Assembly (NCBI GenBank): GCA_028826165.1
Contig: JAPDFW010000147.1
Coordinates: forward strand, 790,814 to 854,813
Reading direction: 5' to 3'
Length of the DNA stretch: 64,000 nt
From: Anaeramoeba ignava
Lineage: Eukaryota; Metamonada; Anaeramoebidae
Shown here: one piece after another, positions 23,844-35,351 of the stretch
How the letters are laid out: every line of letters starts with the position of its first letter
Position numbering within the stretch: position 1 is the stretch's first letter
Notes under the pieces: model-generated
Told to the model about the DNA's origin: nothing
Database searches by the model: none
What the model saw: only the letters and a program-made list of their open reading frames with translations
Program-made: the position numbers and the translations under genes

Positions 23844-26800
23844 TCATTTAACTGAAATATTAATAATTTTAATCTCTTCTAAAGGTTTATCTTTTTTATC
23901 AGTTTTTGTTTGTTCAATTGCTTTTACAACTGATAAACCTTTTGTTACTCTTCCAAAAACTGTATGTTTATTATCTAAATGAGGAGTTGGAACACAAGTA
24001 ATAAAAAATTGACTTCCATTTGTATTTGGTTCATTTGCATTTGCCATACTAACTGTTCCAATTCTATCATGTTTTAATTTTGTTGAAAATTCATCTTCAA
24101 AATGTCCTCCCCAAATACTTTCTCCACCTGTTCCATCTCCTTTAGGACAACCTGTTTGAATAATAAAATCTTTTATAACTCTATGAAAGATCTAAAATTC
24201 AAATTAATTTATTATTAAAATTATTATTAAAATTGTTATTAAAATTATTATTAAAATTATTATTAAAATTATTATTAAAATTATTATTAAAATTATTATT
24301 AAAATTATTATTAAAATTATTATTAAAATTATTATTAAAATTATTATTAAAATTATTATTAAAATTATTATTAAAATTATTATTAAAATTGTTATTAAAA
24401 TTATTATTAAAATTATTATTAAAATTCATTCCACTTTTTATTCCACTTTTTATTAAAATTATTATTAAAATTATTATTAAAATTATTATTAAAATTATTA
24501 TTAAAATTATTATTAAAATTGTTAAAATTAAATTTATTATTAAAATTGTTAAAATTATTAAAATTGTTAAAATTATTAAAATTGTTAAAATTGTTAAAAT
24601 TGTTAAAATTGTTAAAATTGTTAAAATTGTTAAAATTATTTAAATTATTTAAATTTACAAGCCCATTATAAAATCCATTTTTTGCAAGTGTACAAAAATT
24701 CTCAACAGTTTTAGGACATTCTTCAGGAAATAATTGTAGGAAAATATCACCAAGAGAGGTATGAATTATAGCATTCGTAAATTTTTGGAAAACCGAAGAA
24801 GAAGTTGAATTTGAAGTTCTGTCTTCAATTTTGGGTTTTTCATTATAAACATCTCGACCTCCAAAAACTGGATCATCATCTGCAGGCTCTCGTTTTGAAA
24901 AAAGATAAAATCTTGCCTTCTTATGCGCAGTGCAAAATAGAATAGGATCTATTTCTTGCGAGAAAGAAACACCAGATGTTGAAACTAATTCCGGTTTTCC
25001 TTGAAAAATTTGTAAATGAAGAAATCTTTCAGAACTTTCGACTTTTCCAAGAAGTTTATAAACTCTATTGTTCTTAATATTGACAACTATTTTTATATTT
25101 CCAAATCAAATATTTCAAAAATAATCCATAAATATTTAAAATGATGCCAAATAAAATATTGAATTAAAACTGATTGAATTTCTACTTTTAATTCCAAACA
25201 TAGTTGCATAAATAAGAAAATTTCCAGATATATCAAATATCGCATTTGCTCTTGCTAAAGCTGAAGATCTTTCTAAGGATTGTTCAAGAGCTAATCTCTT
25301 GCCAAATTCCATTGAATCCAACTTATAAAATTCATCTCCAGAATTTTGCATTTGTTGACATAAATCAAGTGATTCATCGTAATGAATTACTTTTTTTCCT
25401 GTTAAAAATTTAAAAACTCGAATTTGTCGATCCAAAGAGCAACAAGCAAATAGATTTCCATCATTTGATATTGTCAAATTTGTTGGTGATGTTTTCTTTT
25501 TTGCAAATTCATATAAATCTGTATCTAATTTGTATTCAAACTCAACAAAATCTGGATTTTTTTCACTTTCTACTTCCCAATATTCAATTACACCTGATTC
25601 ATCAATTGAAATTACTGTTTCAAATGAATGATTATATTCAATAATCTTGACTGGTTTTTTGTGAATAGAAACGACTTTATTGATTTTGCCTTTTTCGAAT
25701 ACTTTATAAATATTAATTGATGAAGAATTTTTTTCCGATCTGAATTAAAAATTATAATTCAAAAATTCAAATTCAAATTAAAAATCTTGTAAATATTTGA
25801 TTTTAAATTTTGATAGTTTTACATTGCTAATAAAGGTTCTGTTGTATTACGAGGATGAATAAAAGAAACTGCATAAGGTTTATAATTGAGATTTAAAATA
25901 AAAGACATATCAAAAGATCTGACATCAAAAATCTAAAAAAATCAAAATCAAAATTAAAATTCGTTTAAGAATTAAAATTCATTTGAAAATTAAAATTTAA
26001 ATTCATTTGAGAATTAAAATTCATTTGAAAATTAAAATTAAAATTAAAATTCATTTGAAAATTAAAATTAAAATTCATTTGAAAATTAAAATTAAAATTC
26101 ATTTGAAAATTAAAATTAAAATTCATTTGAAAATTAAAATTCATTTGAAAATTAAATTTTAAATTCATTTGAAAATTAAATTTTAAATTCATTTGAAAAT
26201 TAAAATTTAAATTCATTTGAAAATTAAAATTAAAATTCGTTTGAAAATTAAAATTTAAAATTCATTTGAAAATTAAAATTCATTTGAAAATTAAATTTTA
26301 AATTCATTTGAAAATTAAAATTTAAATTCATTTGAAAATTAAAATTAAAATTCATTTGAAAATTAAAATTCATTTGAAAATTAAAATTTAAATTCATTTG
26401 AAAATTAAAATTAAAATTCATTTGAAAATTAAAATTAAAATTCATTTGAAAATTAAAATTCATTTGAAAATTAAAATTAAAATTTAAAATTTTTGATACT
26501 TTTGCTGTTTGATCATCCCCAATTGTTGCAAAAAAAGCTCCGTCATGACTAACACTTGTATCAATAATTGCACTTTGATGTGCAATATATTGTTTAACAA
26601 ATTCAATTCCGATACCTTTATCAAACAAATAAATAAATAAACAAATAAATAAATGAATTTGAATTTTTGAATTATTTTTTTTTAACACACTTGTTTTTTT
26701 CCAAAACATTAAATGACCATCAATACTACAAGAAACAAAAAATCCAAAACCACACATTTTTGTATGTGTAATAAGTGCAGAATGCATATAACTTCTTTCA

Positions 26801-27082
26801 TACATATCAGCACTTGGTAAATTTTCTAAAAAAACTTGCAAGTGTTTTTTAAATTTTTTTCTTTTTTTAATTTCATGATATTCTTTTTTTGAAATGATTT
26901 TTTTATTTTGATTTTGATTTTTATTTTGATTTTGATTTTTGATTTTCATTTTGATTTTGATTTTGATTTTGATTTTGATTTTGATTTTCATTTTGATTTA
27001 AATTTTCATTTTGATTTAAATTTTCTTCTTCTGTTGATTTTGTTCTTTTTTTATTTTTATTTTTATTTTCTTTTGAAATCAT
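23844..27082 (-). CDS. PPWD1: PPWD1: WD-repeat plus cyclophilin-type peptidyl-prolyl isomerase
   Basis: Six exons: 27082-26691, 26615-26500, 25932-25823, 25739-25186, 25086-24659, 24191-23844; about 648 aa. After a Lys/Asn/Gln-rich start come [20 protein letters not shown] and [10 protein letters not shown], diagnostic of PPWD1, then WD repeats ([64 protein letters not shown]), and [21 protein letters not shown]. The C-terminal cyclophilin domain has [54 protein letters not shown] and [11 protein letters not shown], with active-site Arg, Gln and Phe present. In other eukaryotes PPWD1 is a nuclear spliceosome-associated isomerase. The 5' end needs a one-base correction: a run of five T on plus (26936-26940) breaks the NQ tract frame; a later in-frame ATG is the alternative start. 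Confidence 0.93.
24192..24658 (-). repeat. Repeat intron 5 of PPWD1
   Basis: 467-nt intron made of (TTATTATTAAAA)n 12-mers, which shift toward the exon-5 side into (TTGTTAAAA)n. It sits inside the codons of the cyclophilin domain just before FHR. Confidence 0.8.
25933..26499 (-). repeat. Repeat intron 2 of PPWD1
   Basis: 567-nt intron of about 27 copies of TTCATTTGAAAATTAAAAT (18-24 nt, variable tail). TTCATTTGAA is nearly self-complementary, so each copy is a small potential hairpin. An unspliced reading gives a spurious FQMNFNF peptide. Confidence 0.8.
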
Positions 27083-27154
27083 TTTAAAAAATGAAAAATG
27101 AAAAAAATGAAAAATAAAAAATAAAAAAAATGGAGAATAAAAAAAAAAGTTGAA

Positions 27155-29081
27155 TCAATTCAAATCTTGAAAATCGTCATTTTTAGTTTCAATCATTGGA
27201 GTTTCTTTTGTTTCAAGTTGACTTGGTTTAAAAACTTTTCTTTTAGGTTCTTTAAACTTTGAAGGTCTCAAACCGAAATAATCAGGTAAATTAGCAATTG
27301 GGCCTCTAACATCATCTAATTGGTAACCAATATACATATCCTTATTACCACCTTGAGGAGAAATAGCTCTAAAAATATCAAGATATTTAAGACTCATTTG
27401 ATATTCACTTTGATTTATATTATCAGGTGAAAGAGCATCTGAGAAGATGTTAAGTGCTGTTGCCTCCGCCTGCGCAATTTGTATACGTGATGTTGCTGTT
27501 CCTTCTGATTTTTTTCTTGTTGATTCTTGTTCTGCTAACCCTAAATTTACTGATACTATTCGTGATCCTTCGGCCTGGATTTTCATCGACATCTTTTTCC
27601 CTTCAGACCTGATGAATTCTCCTCTTCGATGTCTTTCTGCTATCATCTGTTTCTTCATTCCTTCGTTTATTGTTCGACTTGGTGTCAAATCTTGTAACTC
27701 CATTCTTAACTATTTTTTTTTTCATTATTTTTCACTTTTTTTTTTGTTATGATTTTTTTTTTTTTTTCACTTACAACTTCAATTCCCCATGATAAAAATA
27801 ATTGAGAAAATTCTCGAACTAAATAATCATTAATTCTTTCTTGAGATTGAAGTGCCTAATTTTAATTTTAATTTTAATTTTAATTTTAATATTAATTTTA
27901 ATTTTCAAATGAATTTTCAAATGAATTTTAATTTGAATTTGAATTTTAATTTTAATTTTAATTTTAATTTTAATTTTCAAATGAATTTTAATATTATAAA
28001 TGAATTTTAATTTTAATTTTAATTTTCAAATGAATTTTAATATTATAAATGAATTTAAATTTTAATTTTAATTTTAATTTGAATTTTAATTTTAATTTTA
28101 TAAATGAATAATTTTAATTATAATTTTAATTTGAATATTAATTTTAATTTTAATTTTAATTCTAATTTTAATTTTAATTTAAATTTTAATTTTAATTTGA
28201 ATTTTAATTTTAATTTTAATTTTAATTATAATTTTAATTTTAATTTGAATTTTTTGTACTTCATTAAAAGTCATATTCCCAAACACTTCTTTAATTTGTG
28301 TTTGTGCAGTATTAGATAAAGCTCCTTGTAAATCATCAATTTCATAAACAGCCTTTAAAACATCTGAAATTCGATAATACATTAAAGCATTAACATCTAA
28401 TAAAACAGTATCTTTTCTAAAAAAATTAAAATTTTTAATCATTTCAATTCCAAATAAGTTCCAAATAAAAAATAATCATTTTAATTCTTCATAAAATTTA
28501 CGTATAAACTTCTTGAGGAAGGAAATTAAACACTGATTCTCTTTTGTCAATTCGATAATGTGTTGAACTAATCAAATTTTAAATTGAAAATTCATTTTAA
28601 AATTAAATTGAAAATTAAATTGAAAATTCAAATTAAAATTCAAATTAAAATTAAATTGTGATTTTGAATTTTTTACGTATCATCTTTAACATCTCCTGTT
28701 TCAGCAATAGAAACTTTTCTCCAATGAAAAGAACGAGGTGAATCAACAAATGGTGCAACAAAATGAAGTCCACTTTCAAGAAGCTATTAAAATAATTTTA
28801 AAAAAAAATATTTTAATTTAAATTTTATTAATTTTAATTTTATTTTATTTTTTACCTTTCGAAATTTTCCAAATCTTTCAATAACAATTGCTTCTGATTC
28901 ATGAACAATGTACATTGATTTATAAAGAAGCAAAATAACAATTAACACAATCTATTATTTTGAATTTCAAATTATTATTAAAATTATTAATAAAATTATT
29001 AATAAAATTATTATTAAATTTATTATTAAAATTTCTTACAGCTGCTGCTACAATTCCAACAATTAAACCAATTGATGCCAT
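27155..29081 (-). CDS. SPFH/band-7 (stomatin-prohibitin superfamily) membrane protein
   Basis: Seven exons: 29081-29040, 28951-28856, 28783-28677, 28567-28502, 28416-28260, 27855-27775, 27709-27155; about 367 aa and every phase closes. The N-terminus is a signal-anchor-like hydrophobic segment split by intron 1 (ASIGLIVGIVAAA / IVLIVILLLYKSMYIV). The SPFH domain follows: EAIVIERFGKFRK, LLESGLHFVAPFVD, LLDVNALMYYRISD, YEIDDLQGALSNTAQT, WGIEVLRMELQDLTPSR. Next is the long Ala/Glu/Lys/Arg coiled coil (AERHRRGEFIRSEGKKM, IQAEGSRIVS, RIQIAQAEATAL). Such proteins form ring-like scaffolds in membranes and recruit proteases or channels. The C-terminal part from about residue 290 has no family match I know. 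Organelle cannot be told from sequence. Confidence 0.85.
27856..28259 (-). repeat. Repeat intron 5 of the SPFH gene
   Basis: 404-nt intron of TTTTAATTTTAA hexamer-like repeats interspersed with CAAATGAATTTTAAT and ATTATAAATGAATTT units. Confidence 0.75.
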
Positions 29082-29524
29082 TTTAAATGTTTTTATTAAT
29101 AATAAAATAAATTATAAAATAAAAAAGCAAAAAAGGTGAAAATTTTTGTTTTGTTTTTTTTTTGGATAAATGAAAATAATAATAATAATAAAAGAAAGAA
29201 TAAAAGAATAAAAATAAAAAAAATGAAATTAAAATTTTTTTTGTTTTTTTTTTTCGTTAATTTAAAAATAAAAGGAGAAAAATTAAAAAAAAGGAGAAAA
29301 AAAAATAATTTCAATTACTAATTATTATTAAAAAATTATTCATTGTTCTCACAATAAATAAAAAAAAACAAAAAAACAAATTTTTTTTCATTTTCATTTT
29401 TTTCATTTTTTTTCTTTTTCCTTCAATTACTTTTTCCTTTCTTTTTATTTTACTTTCATTTACAAAAATAATTTGAATTAAATTACCAACAAGAAAAAAA
29501 AATAATAATAATAATAATAATAAA
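29082..29524. promoter_or_regulatory. Divergent promoter region between SPFH and proteasome genes
   Basis: 443 bp between two start codons on opposite strands, made of A-rich and T-rich blocks. A TTTTTTTTCATTTTCATTTTTTTCATTTTTT tract sits at about 29380-29415 (given here by position; key element is CATTTTT repeated). A TAATAATAATAA run abuts the proteasome start. Spurious reading frames of F/K runs are ignored. Confidence 0.4.
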
Positions 29525-31696
29525 ATGATAAATTTTGATTTACTTGATAATTCTGAATATCTTAATGACCAACTTTTTTCCAATAATTTTCTTCCAAATC
29601 AATTCATAACAGAACAAGAAAATTTTGAAAATTTTAAAATTCCAAACATCCCAACTGTAAAAAAAACCATAAAATATAATTCTATTTTCATTTCCATTTC
29701 TATTTCTATTTCTATTTATTTCTATTTCTATTTCTATTTATTATATTTATATTATTTATTATATTTATATTTATTATATTTATATTTATATTATATTTAT
29801 ATTTATATTTATATTTATATTTATATTTATATTTATATTTATATTTATATTTATATTTATATTTATATTTATATTTATATTTATATTTATATTTATATTT
29901 ATATTTATATTTATATTTATATTTATATTTATATTTATATTTATATTTTATATTTATATTTATTTATATTTATATTTTTATATTTTTTTATTTTATATTT
30001 ATATTTATATTTTATATTTTATATTTATATTTATATTTTATATTTTATATTTATATTTATATTTATATTTATATTTATATTTATATTTATATTTATATTT
30101 ATAATTATATTTATATTTATATTTATATTTATATTTATATTTATTTATATTTTATATTTATATTTATATTTATATTTATATTTATATTTATATTTATATT
30201 TATATTTATATTTATATTTATATTTATATTTATATTTATATTTATATTTATATTTATATTTATATTTATATTTATATTTATAATTTTATTTATATTTAAA
30301 TTAAAATTAAAATTAAAATTAAAATTAAAATTAAAATTAAAATTAAAATTAAAATTAAAATCAAAATTAAAATCAAAATAAAAAGCCATACCAATTTTCC
30401 AAAAAAATTATTGATCTTTCTAAACAAACGGAACTAAAAGAAAAACCACAAGAAAAAAACGAAGAAAAAAGTGAAGAAAAAGGGATTGTTAAGGCTTACA
30501 AAGGAACAACAACATTAGCATTTGTATTTGCAAAAGGGATTGTAGTTGCAGTTGATTCACGAGCTTCATCAGGGCAATACATTGGTATTAAATCAACAAG
30601 CAAGATTTTGAACAAATATTTATTGAAAAAATTTTCTTTTCAAAATTTGTTTTTTTAAAATTATATTTTCCTTGTGATTATTAAATCAGCCTCTCAAACT
30701 GTACAGAAAGTAATTCCTATCAATAAATATATTTTGGGAACAATGGCTGGTGGTGCTGCTGATTGCCAGTTTTGGCAAAGACATCTTGGTAGACTTACAA
30801 ATCTTTATGAGTTAACTAATAGAGAAAGAATGTCTGTTAGTTCCGCTTCAAAATTATTGGCAAATATGTTATATTCTTATAGAAATTATGGTCTTTCTTT
30901 GGTATTTATTATTTATTTTTATTTAATTATTTTTATTTTTATTTAATTATTTTTATTATTTCTATTTTTATTTTTATTAGGGAACTATGGTTTCTGGATA
31001 TGATAACAAAGTTTGTAGAATTTTTAGTTCTTTTTTATATAAAATTAAAATCAAAATCAAAATTAAAAATTAAAATTAAAATTAAAATTAAAATTAAAAT
31101 ATGAAAATCAAAATTAAAATTAAAATTAAAATTAAAATTAAAATTAAAATTAAAATTAAAATCAAAATCAAAATTAAAAATTAAAATTAAAATTAAAATT
31201 AAAATTAAAATTAAAATTAAAATTAAAATTAAAATTAAAATTAAAATTAAAATTAAAATTAAAATTAAAATTAAAATTAAAATTAAAATTAAAATTAAAA
31301 TTTAAATGAAATTAAAATTAAAATTAAAATTAAAATTAAAATTAAAATTAAAATTAAAATCAAAATCAATATTAAAAATTTAAATTAAAATTAATTTAAA
31401 AGGGTCCACATTTATATTATGTTGATAATGATGGAACAAGACTTAAAAACAACTTATTTTCAGTTGGAAGTGGATCACCATTTGCATATGGAGTTCTTGA
31501 TGATGGATATAAATGGGATTTAGAAGTTGAAGAAGCATGTGAATTAGGAAGAAGAGCAATTTATCATGCAACTCATAGAGATGCTTATTCAGGAGGAATG
31601 GTTAATGTTTATTACATTAATCAAGATGGTTGGACAAAAATATCTACTGAAGATTCTAATGATCTTCATTGGAAATATCAAAATGAAAAATTATAA
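29525..31696 (+). CDS. PSMB5: 20S proteasome subunit beta type-5 (chymotrypsin-like)
   Basis: Five exons: 29525-29656, 30386-30584, 30690-30901, 30981-31010, 31403-31696; 288 aa. A propeptide of about 91 residues ends in YKG and is followed by [20 protein letters not shown]. Counting the first Thr as 1, the catalytic Asp17 (VDSRAS), Lys33 (TVQKV) and Met45 ([10 protein letters not shown]) of beta5 are all in place, as are [34 protein letters not shown] and YRDAYSGG. Met45 in the S1 pocket marks the chymotrypsin-like subunit. The propeptide would be removed autocatalytically during 20S assembly. Exon 4 is only 30 nt (10 codons, phase 0). Intron 1 interrupts the propeptide and holds a very long ATATTT repeat. 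Confidence 0.96.
29657..30385 (+). repeat. (TATTTA)n-filled intron 1 of the proteasome beta5 gene
   Basis: 729-nt intron. From about 29750 to 30290 it is an almost pure TATTTA hexamer tract (roughly 80-90 copies with rare breaks), switching at about 30295 to (AAAATT)n and then the acceptor AAAAAG. It is one of the longest pure hexamer tracts in the window. Confidence 0.85.
31011..31402 (+). repeat. (AAAATT)n intron 4 of the proteasome beta5 gene
   Basis: 392-nt intron, donor GTTTGT, filled with AAAATT hexamers and AAAATC variants. Confidence 0.8.
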
Positions 31697-31949
31697 ATTC
31701 CATTTAAATTCCATTTAAATTTTAAAATTCAAAATTCAAAATTTAATCCAAAATTTAAACCCAAAAAAACATTCTTTTTCTTTCACAATTTTTTTCTTTT
31801 TTTTTCTTTTTTTTTAAAAAAGAATTTCATTCCAAAAAAAAATTTTTTTTTGATCCACTTTTTTCTTTTTAAAAAAATAAAAAATCAAAAATCAAAATCA
31901 AAATATTTTTTTTTTCATTTTTTTTTTCATTTTTATTTTTCATTTATCT

Positions 31950-34579
31950 ATGACTGAAAAAATAATCAATAATAGATGGAAATTGCTTAATAAAATTGGA
32001 AAAGGAGGTTATGGTAATATTTTTCTTTTTAAAATCAATTCAAAAATTTATATTTTTTTGAAATTTAAATTTTAAAATAAAAATTTAATTTAATTTATTT
32101 AGGAAAAATTTATACAGCTTTAGATTTACAAACTAATAAGAAAGTTGCTGTTAAAATTGAACGAGGGACGCATAAAAGACAAGCTTTAAAAATGGAAAGG
32201 AATGTTCTTTATAAATATAAAGGTATTTTTTTATAAAATTTAATTCAAAATTTAATACAAAATTTAATTTAAAAATTTAATTTAAAATTTATTTCAAAAT
32301 TTAATTCAAAATTTATTTCAAAATTTAATTTAAAAAGATTCTCCTTATGCTCCTGATTTTATTTACTTTGGAAATTATGAAGGTTCCGATTATATTGTTA
32401 TGGAACTTTTAGGGAAAAATTATACAGATCTTAGACGTAAACAACCTAATGGAATATTTTCATTACAAACAACTTTAAAATTAGGAATTAATGTATTTTT
32501 TCTTAAATAAAATCAAAATCAAAATCAAAATCAAAATCAAAATCAAAATCAAAATCAAAATCAAAATCAAAATCAAAATCAAAATAAAAATCAAAATCAA
32601 AATAAAAATCAAAATCAAAATCAAAAATCAATATCAAAATCAAAATCAAAATCAAAATATAAATCAAAATCAAAATCAAAATAAAATAAAATCAAAATCA
32701 AAATCAAAATCAAAATCAAAATCAAAATCAAAATCAAAATATAAATCAAAATCAAAATCAAAATCAAAATCAAAATCAAAACCAAAATTAAAATCAAAAT
32801 CAAAATCAAAATCAAAATCAAAATCAAAATCAAAATCAAAATCAAAATCAAAATCAAAATCAAAATCAAAATCAAAATCAAAATCAAAATCAAAAATCAA
32901 AATCAAAATCAAAATATAAATCAAAATCAAAATATAAATCAAAATCAAAATAAAAAGATGATTTCAGCAATAGAAGATCTTCACAATACCGGATTTATTC
33001 ATAGAGATATTCAACCTGTTGTTATTATTATAATTTTCTTTACCATTTTGTGTTTCAATTTATATTTTTTTTGAATAATTTTATACTTTCAAAATTTAGG
33101 CAAATTTTGCAATTAGAATTAAAGAAAATCAAGATCCAAAAAAGAATTCATTTTGTTGTTTATTTGATTATGGACTTGCAAGAAGGCATCTTGATGAAAA
33201 TGGAGAAGCAAGAGAAGTATTTATTCAAGATAATATAAAGAAAAAAGAATAAATTAATTTTTATTTACAATTTATAATTATCCAAAAAAATAGGCAAGAA
33301 GAAAAACAGGATTTAGAGGAACAAATAAATTTGCATCAATAAATGCACATATATCAATTGTATAAATCAAATATTGAATATTGAATATTAAATTGAATAT
33401 TAAATTGAATATTATATTGAATATTGAATATTAAATTGAATATTAAATTGAATATTAAATTGAATATTGAATATTGAATTGAATATTGAATTAAATTGAA
33501 TTGAATTGAATTAAATATTAAATATTCAAAAATATGAATGGAAATTGAATTCAAAAATAAATTGAATTAAATATTGAATATTGAAATTGAATTGAATATT
33601 GAAATTGAATATTAAATTGAAATTAAATTGAATTTGAATATAAAAGAATATTGGAATTGAATTAAATATTGAATTGAATTGAATATTGAATATTGAATAT
33701 TGAAATTGAATTAAATCAAATATTGAAATATAGGCATTTTGAAAGAAATTAAAAATTAAAAATTAAATATTGAATTGAATATTAAAATTGAATATTAAAT
33801 TGAATATTGAAATTGAATTCGATATTGAATTGAATATTGAATTAAATATTGAAATTGAAATTGAATTGAATTTTGAATTGATTAAATTAAATATTAAATT
33901 TAAATTGAATATTAAATATTAAAATTGAATTGAATGAATTGAAATTGAATTGAATTGAATTTTTTAAAATTGAATATTAAATATTAAATATTGAAATTGA
34001 ATATTGAATTGAAATTAAATTGAATTAAAATTGAATTAAATTGAAATTAAAATTGAATTGAATTGTGTTTTCTTGAATAAATTGGAACTTAGGAACTTTC
34101 AAGAAGAGATGATTTATGGTCATTATTATTTGTTCTAATTGAATTTTATACAAGAAAATTACCTTGGAAAAATATAGAGCAAAAAGACAAAATTATTGAA
34201 TTGAAAAAGAAATCTATTTCACAAGAACTTTGTAAAGATCTTCCAAATGAATTCAATTCTTTCTATTTACATTTAAATAGTATAAATCAAAATATTCCAA
34301 TTTATATTCAATTTTGGATTTATAAAATTTTTTAATTGTTTAATATTTATTTAAAAACAAAAAGGTTTGAGTTATGGAGATAAACCAAATTATGAACTCC
34401 TTAGAAATTTATTAAAAAATGTATATAGAAGATTTTTAATAAGCGAAGATATGTTACTTGATTGGGAAATTTCTGGAAATTCTTTACAAAATAAATCAAT
34501 TCCTCAAAATCCAAAATTAAAATCAAAATTAAAATCAAAATCAAAATCAAAATCAAAAATCAAATTCAAATTCAAATGA
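31950..34579 (+). CDS. Tau-tubulin-kinase-like (CK1 group) kinase with altered catalytic loop
   Basis: Eight exons: 31950-32013, 32103-32222, 32338-32492, 32958-33017, 33100-33216, 33294-33359, 34093-34279, 34365-34579; 327 aa, all phases consistent. Features are the glycine loop IGKGGYGKIY, VAVKIERG (ATP lysine present), the catalytic loop FIHRDIQPANFAI, LFDYGLARRH, GFRGTNKFASINAH, RRDDLWSLLFVLIEFYTRKLPWKN and LPNEFNSFYLHLNSLSYGD / KPNYELLRNLL. The arrangement follows TTBK kinases (HRDIKPSNFA; GFRGT.RYASINAH), a CK1 branch that phosphorylates tubulin-associated proteins. Two changes stand out: the conserved Lys after HRDI is Gln, and DFG is DYG. The metal-binding Asp remains, so activity is uncertain. 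The C-terminal tail is Lys/Ser-rich. The CCT|GTTGTT donor of exon 4 is atypical but is needed for the family match. Confidence 0.87.
32493..32957 (+). repeat. (AAAATC)n intron 3 of the TTBK-like gene
   Basis: 465-nt intron of nearly pure AAAATC hexamers with AAAATA and AAAATATAAATC interruptions. The same hexamer encodes Asn-Gln tracts in exons of other genes here. Confidence 0.85.
33360..34092 (+). repeat. Repeat intron 6 of the TTBK-like gene (GAATATTGAATT type)
   Basis: 733-nt intron of TTGAATATTGAATTAAA-like units of 5-12 nt. Similar sequence fills the intergenic gaps at 46850-47560 and 49660-50570. Confidence 0.75.
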
Positions 34580-34804
34580 GCAAAAAATTAAAAAACCAAG
34601 AAATTCAAAAAAAAAAAGAACTCAAACAAACGAACAAAATCAAAAAATTTGAAAAGCAAAAAAAGTGGATCAAAAAAAAAAATAACAAAAATTCTTCTTT
34701 TTTTTTTTTTAGTTTTAGAACATTTTAATTTAATTTTCTTTAAATAAAGAATTCAAATAGATTTAATAAAAAATTTCATTTTGATTTTCATTTTCAATTT
34801 TGAT

Positions 34805-35074
34805 TTAAATAAGTAATAAAAGAAGAATTGATAAAAGAAGTAATAAGAAAAATAATTTTATATAATTTTCTTTTATCATAAAAGGTTTTTTAGGTCGAAC
34901 AAAAATATTTGTATCAATTTGATCCAATAATTCTGTTTGAGATATAATTTCTTGTGGAATAATTTGATTTATTTCATTATTTCTTGAAGAAATTAAATCA
35001 AAATCTTCAAAAATTTTTGCCATTTCGTCTAATTTTTCATCTAAAGCTAATTTTTCTGGTGAATTCATTTCCAT
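34805..35074 (-). CDS. Small tail-anchored protein, possibly SNARE-like
   Basis: 89 residues, single exon, ATG preceded by CATTTTT-type sequence on its strand. A helical region with heptad hydrophobics (LDEKLDEMAKIFEDFDLISS, then IIPQEIISQTELLDQIDTNI) is followed by VRPKKPFMIKENY and a C-terminal hydrophobic segment (KLFFLLLLLSILLLLLI) with no luminal tail. That is the layout of a tail-anchored SNARE, and EIISQTELLDQID resembles the C-terminal half of a Q-SNARE motif. I see only part of a SNARE signature, so the functional class is tentative. The 3' end converges on the TTBK-like gene. Confidence 0.55.
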   Translation of the reverse strand: MEMNSPEKLALDEKLDEMAKIFEDFDLISSRNNEINQIIPQEIISQTELLDQIDTNIFVRPKKPFMIKENYIKLFFLLLLLSILLLLLI

Positions 35075-35351
35075 TTAAATTATTTAAAAAAAAAAATGAA
35101 AAAAAATAAAAAATGAGTCAACTTTATAAATAAAAAAAAATTAAAAAAAAAAAAACACGTTTTCTTTTAAATTAAAATAAAAAAAAATTTTAATTTAAAA
35201 TTAAAACAACAACAAACGTTTTTTTTACAAAATAAGATTAAAAACAAAAATAATAAAAAACTTTTTTTCATTTTTTTATTTTTATTTTTTCCTTTTCAAA
35301 ATAAAAATTAAATTCTAATTCTAATTCTAATTAAAAAATTAAAAAATTTAA

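Noticed and set aside
25965-26487. FQMNFNF repeat protein fused to WD repeats
   Set aside because: Intron 2 of PPWD1 lacks stops by chance; the spliced form matches PPWD1 across the junction.
29525-30283. 252-residue protein of Ile-Tyr repeats
   Set aside because: Read-through of the proteasome intron; splicing at 29656 to 30386 restores the beta5 subunit.
32491-32948. Lys-Ile and Lys-Ser repeat proteins
   Set aside because: Intronic AAAATC tract of the TTBK-like kinase; flanked by GT and AG and by kinase exons.
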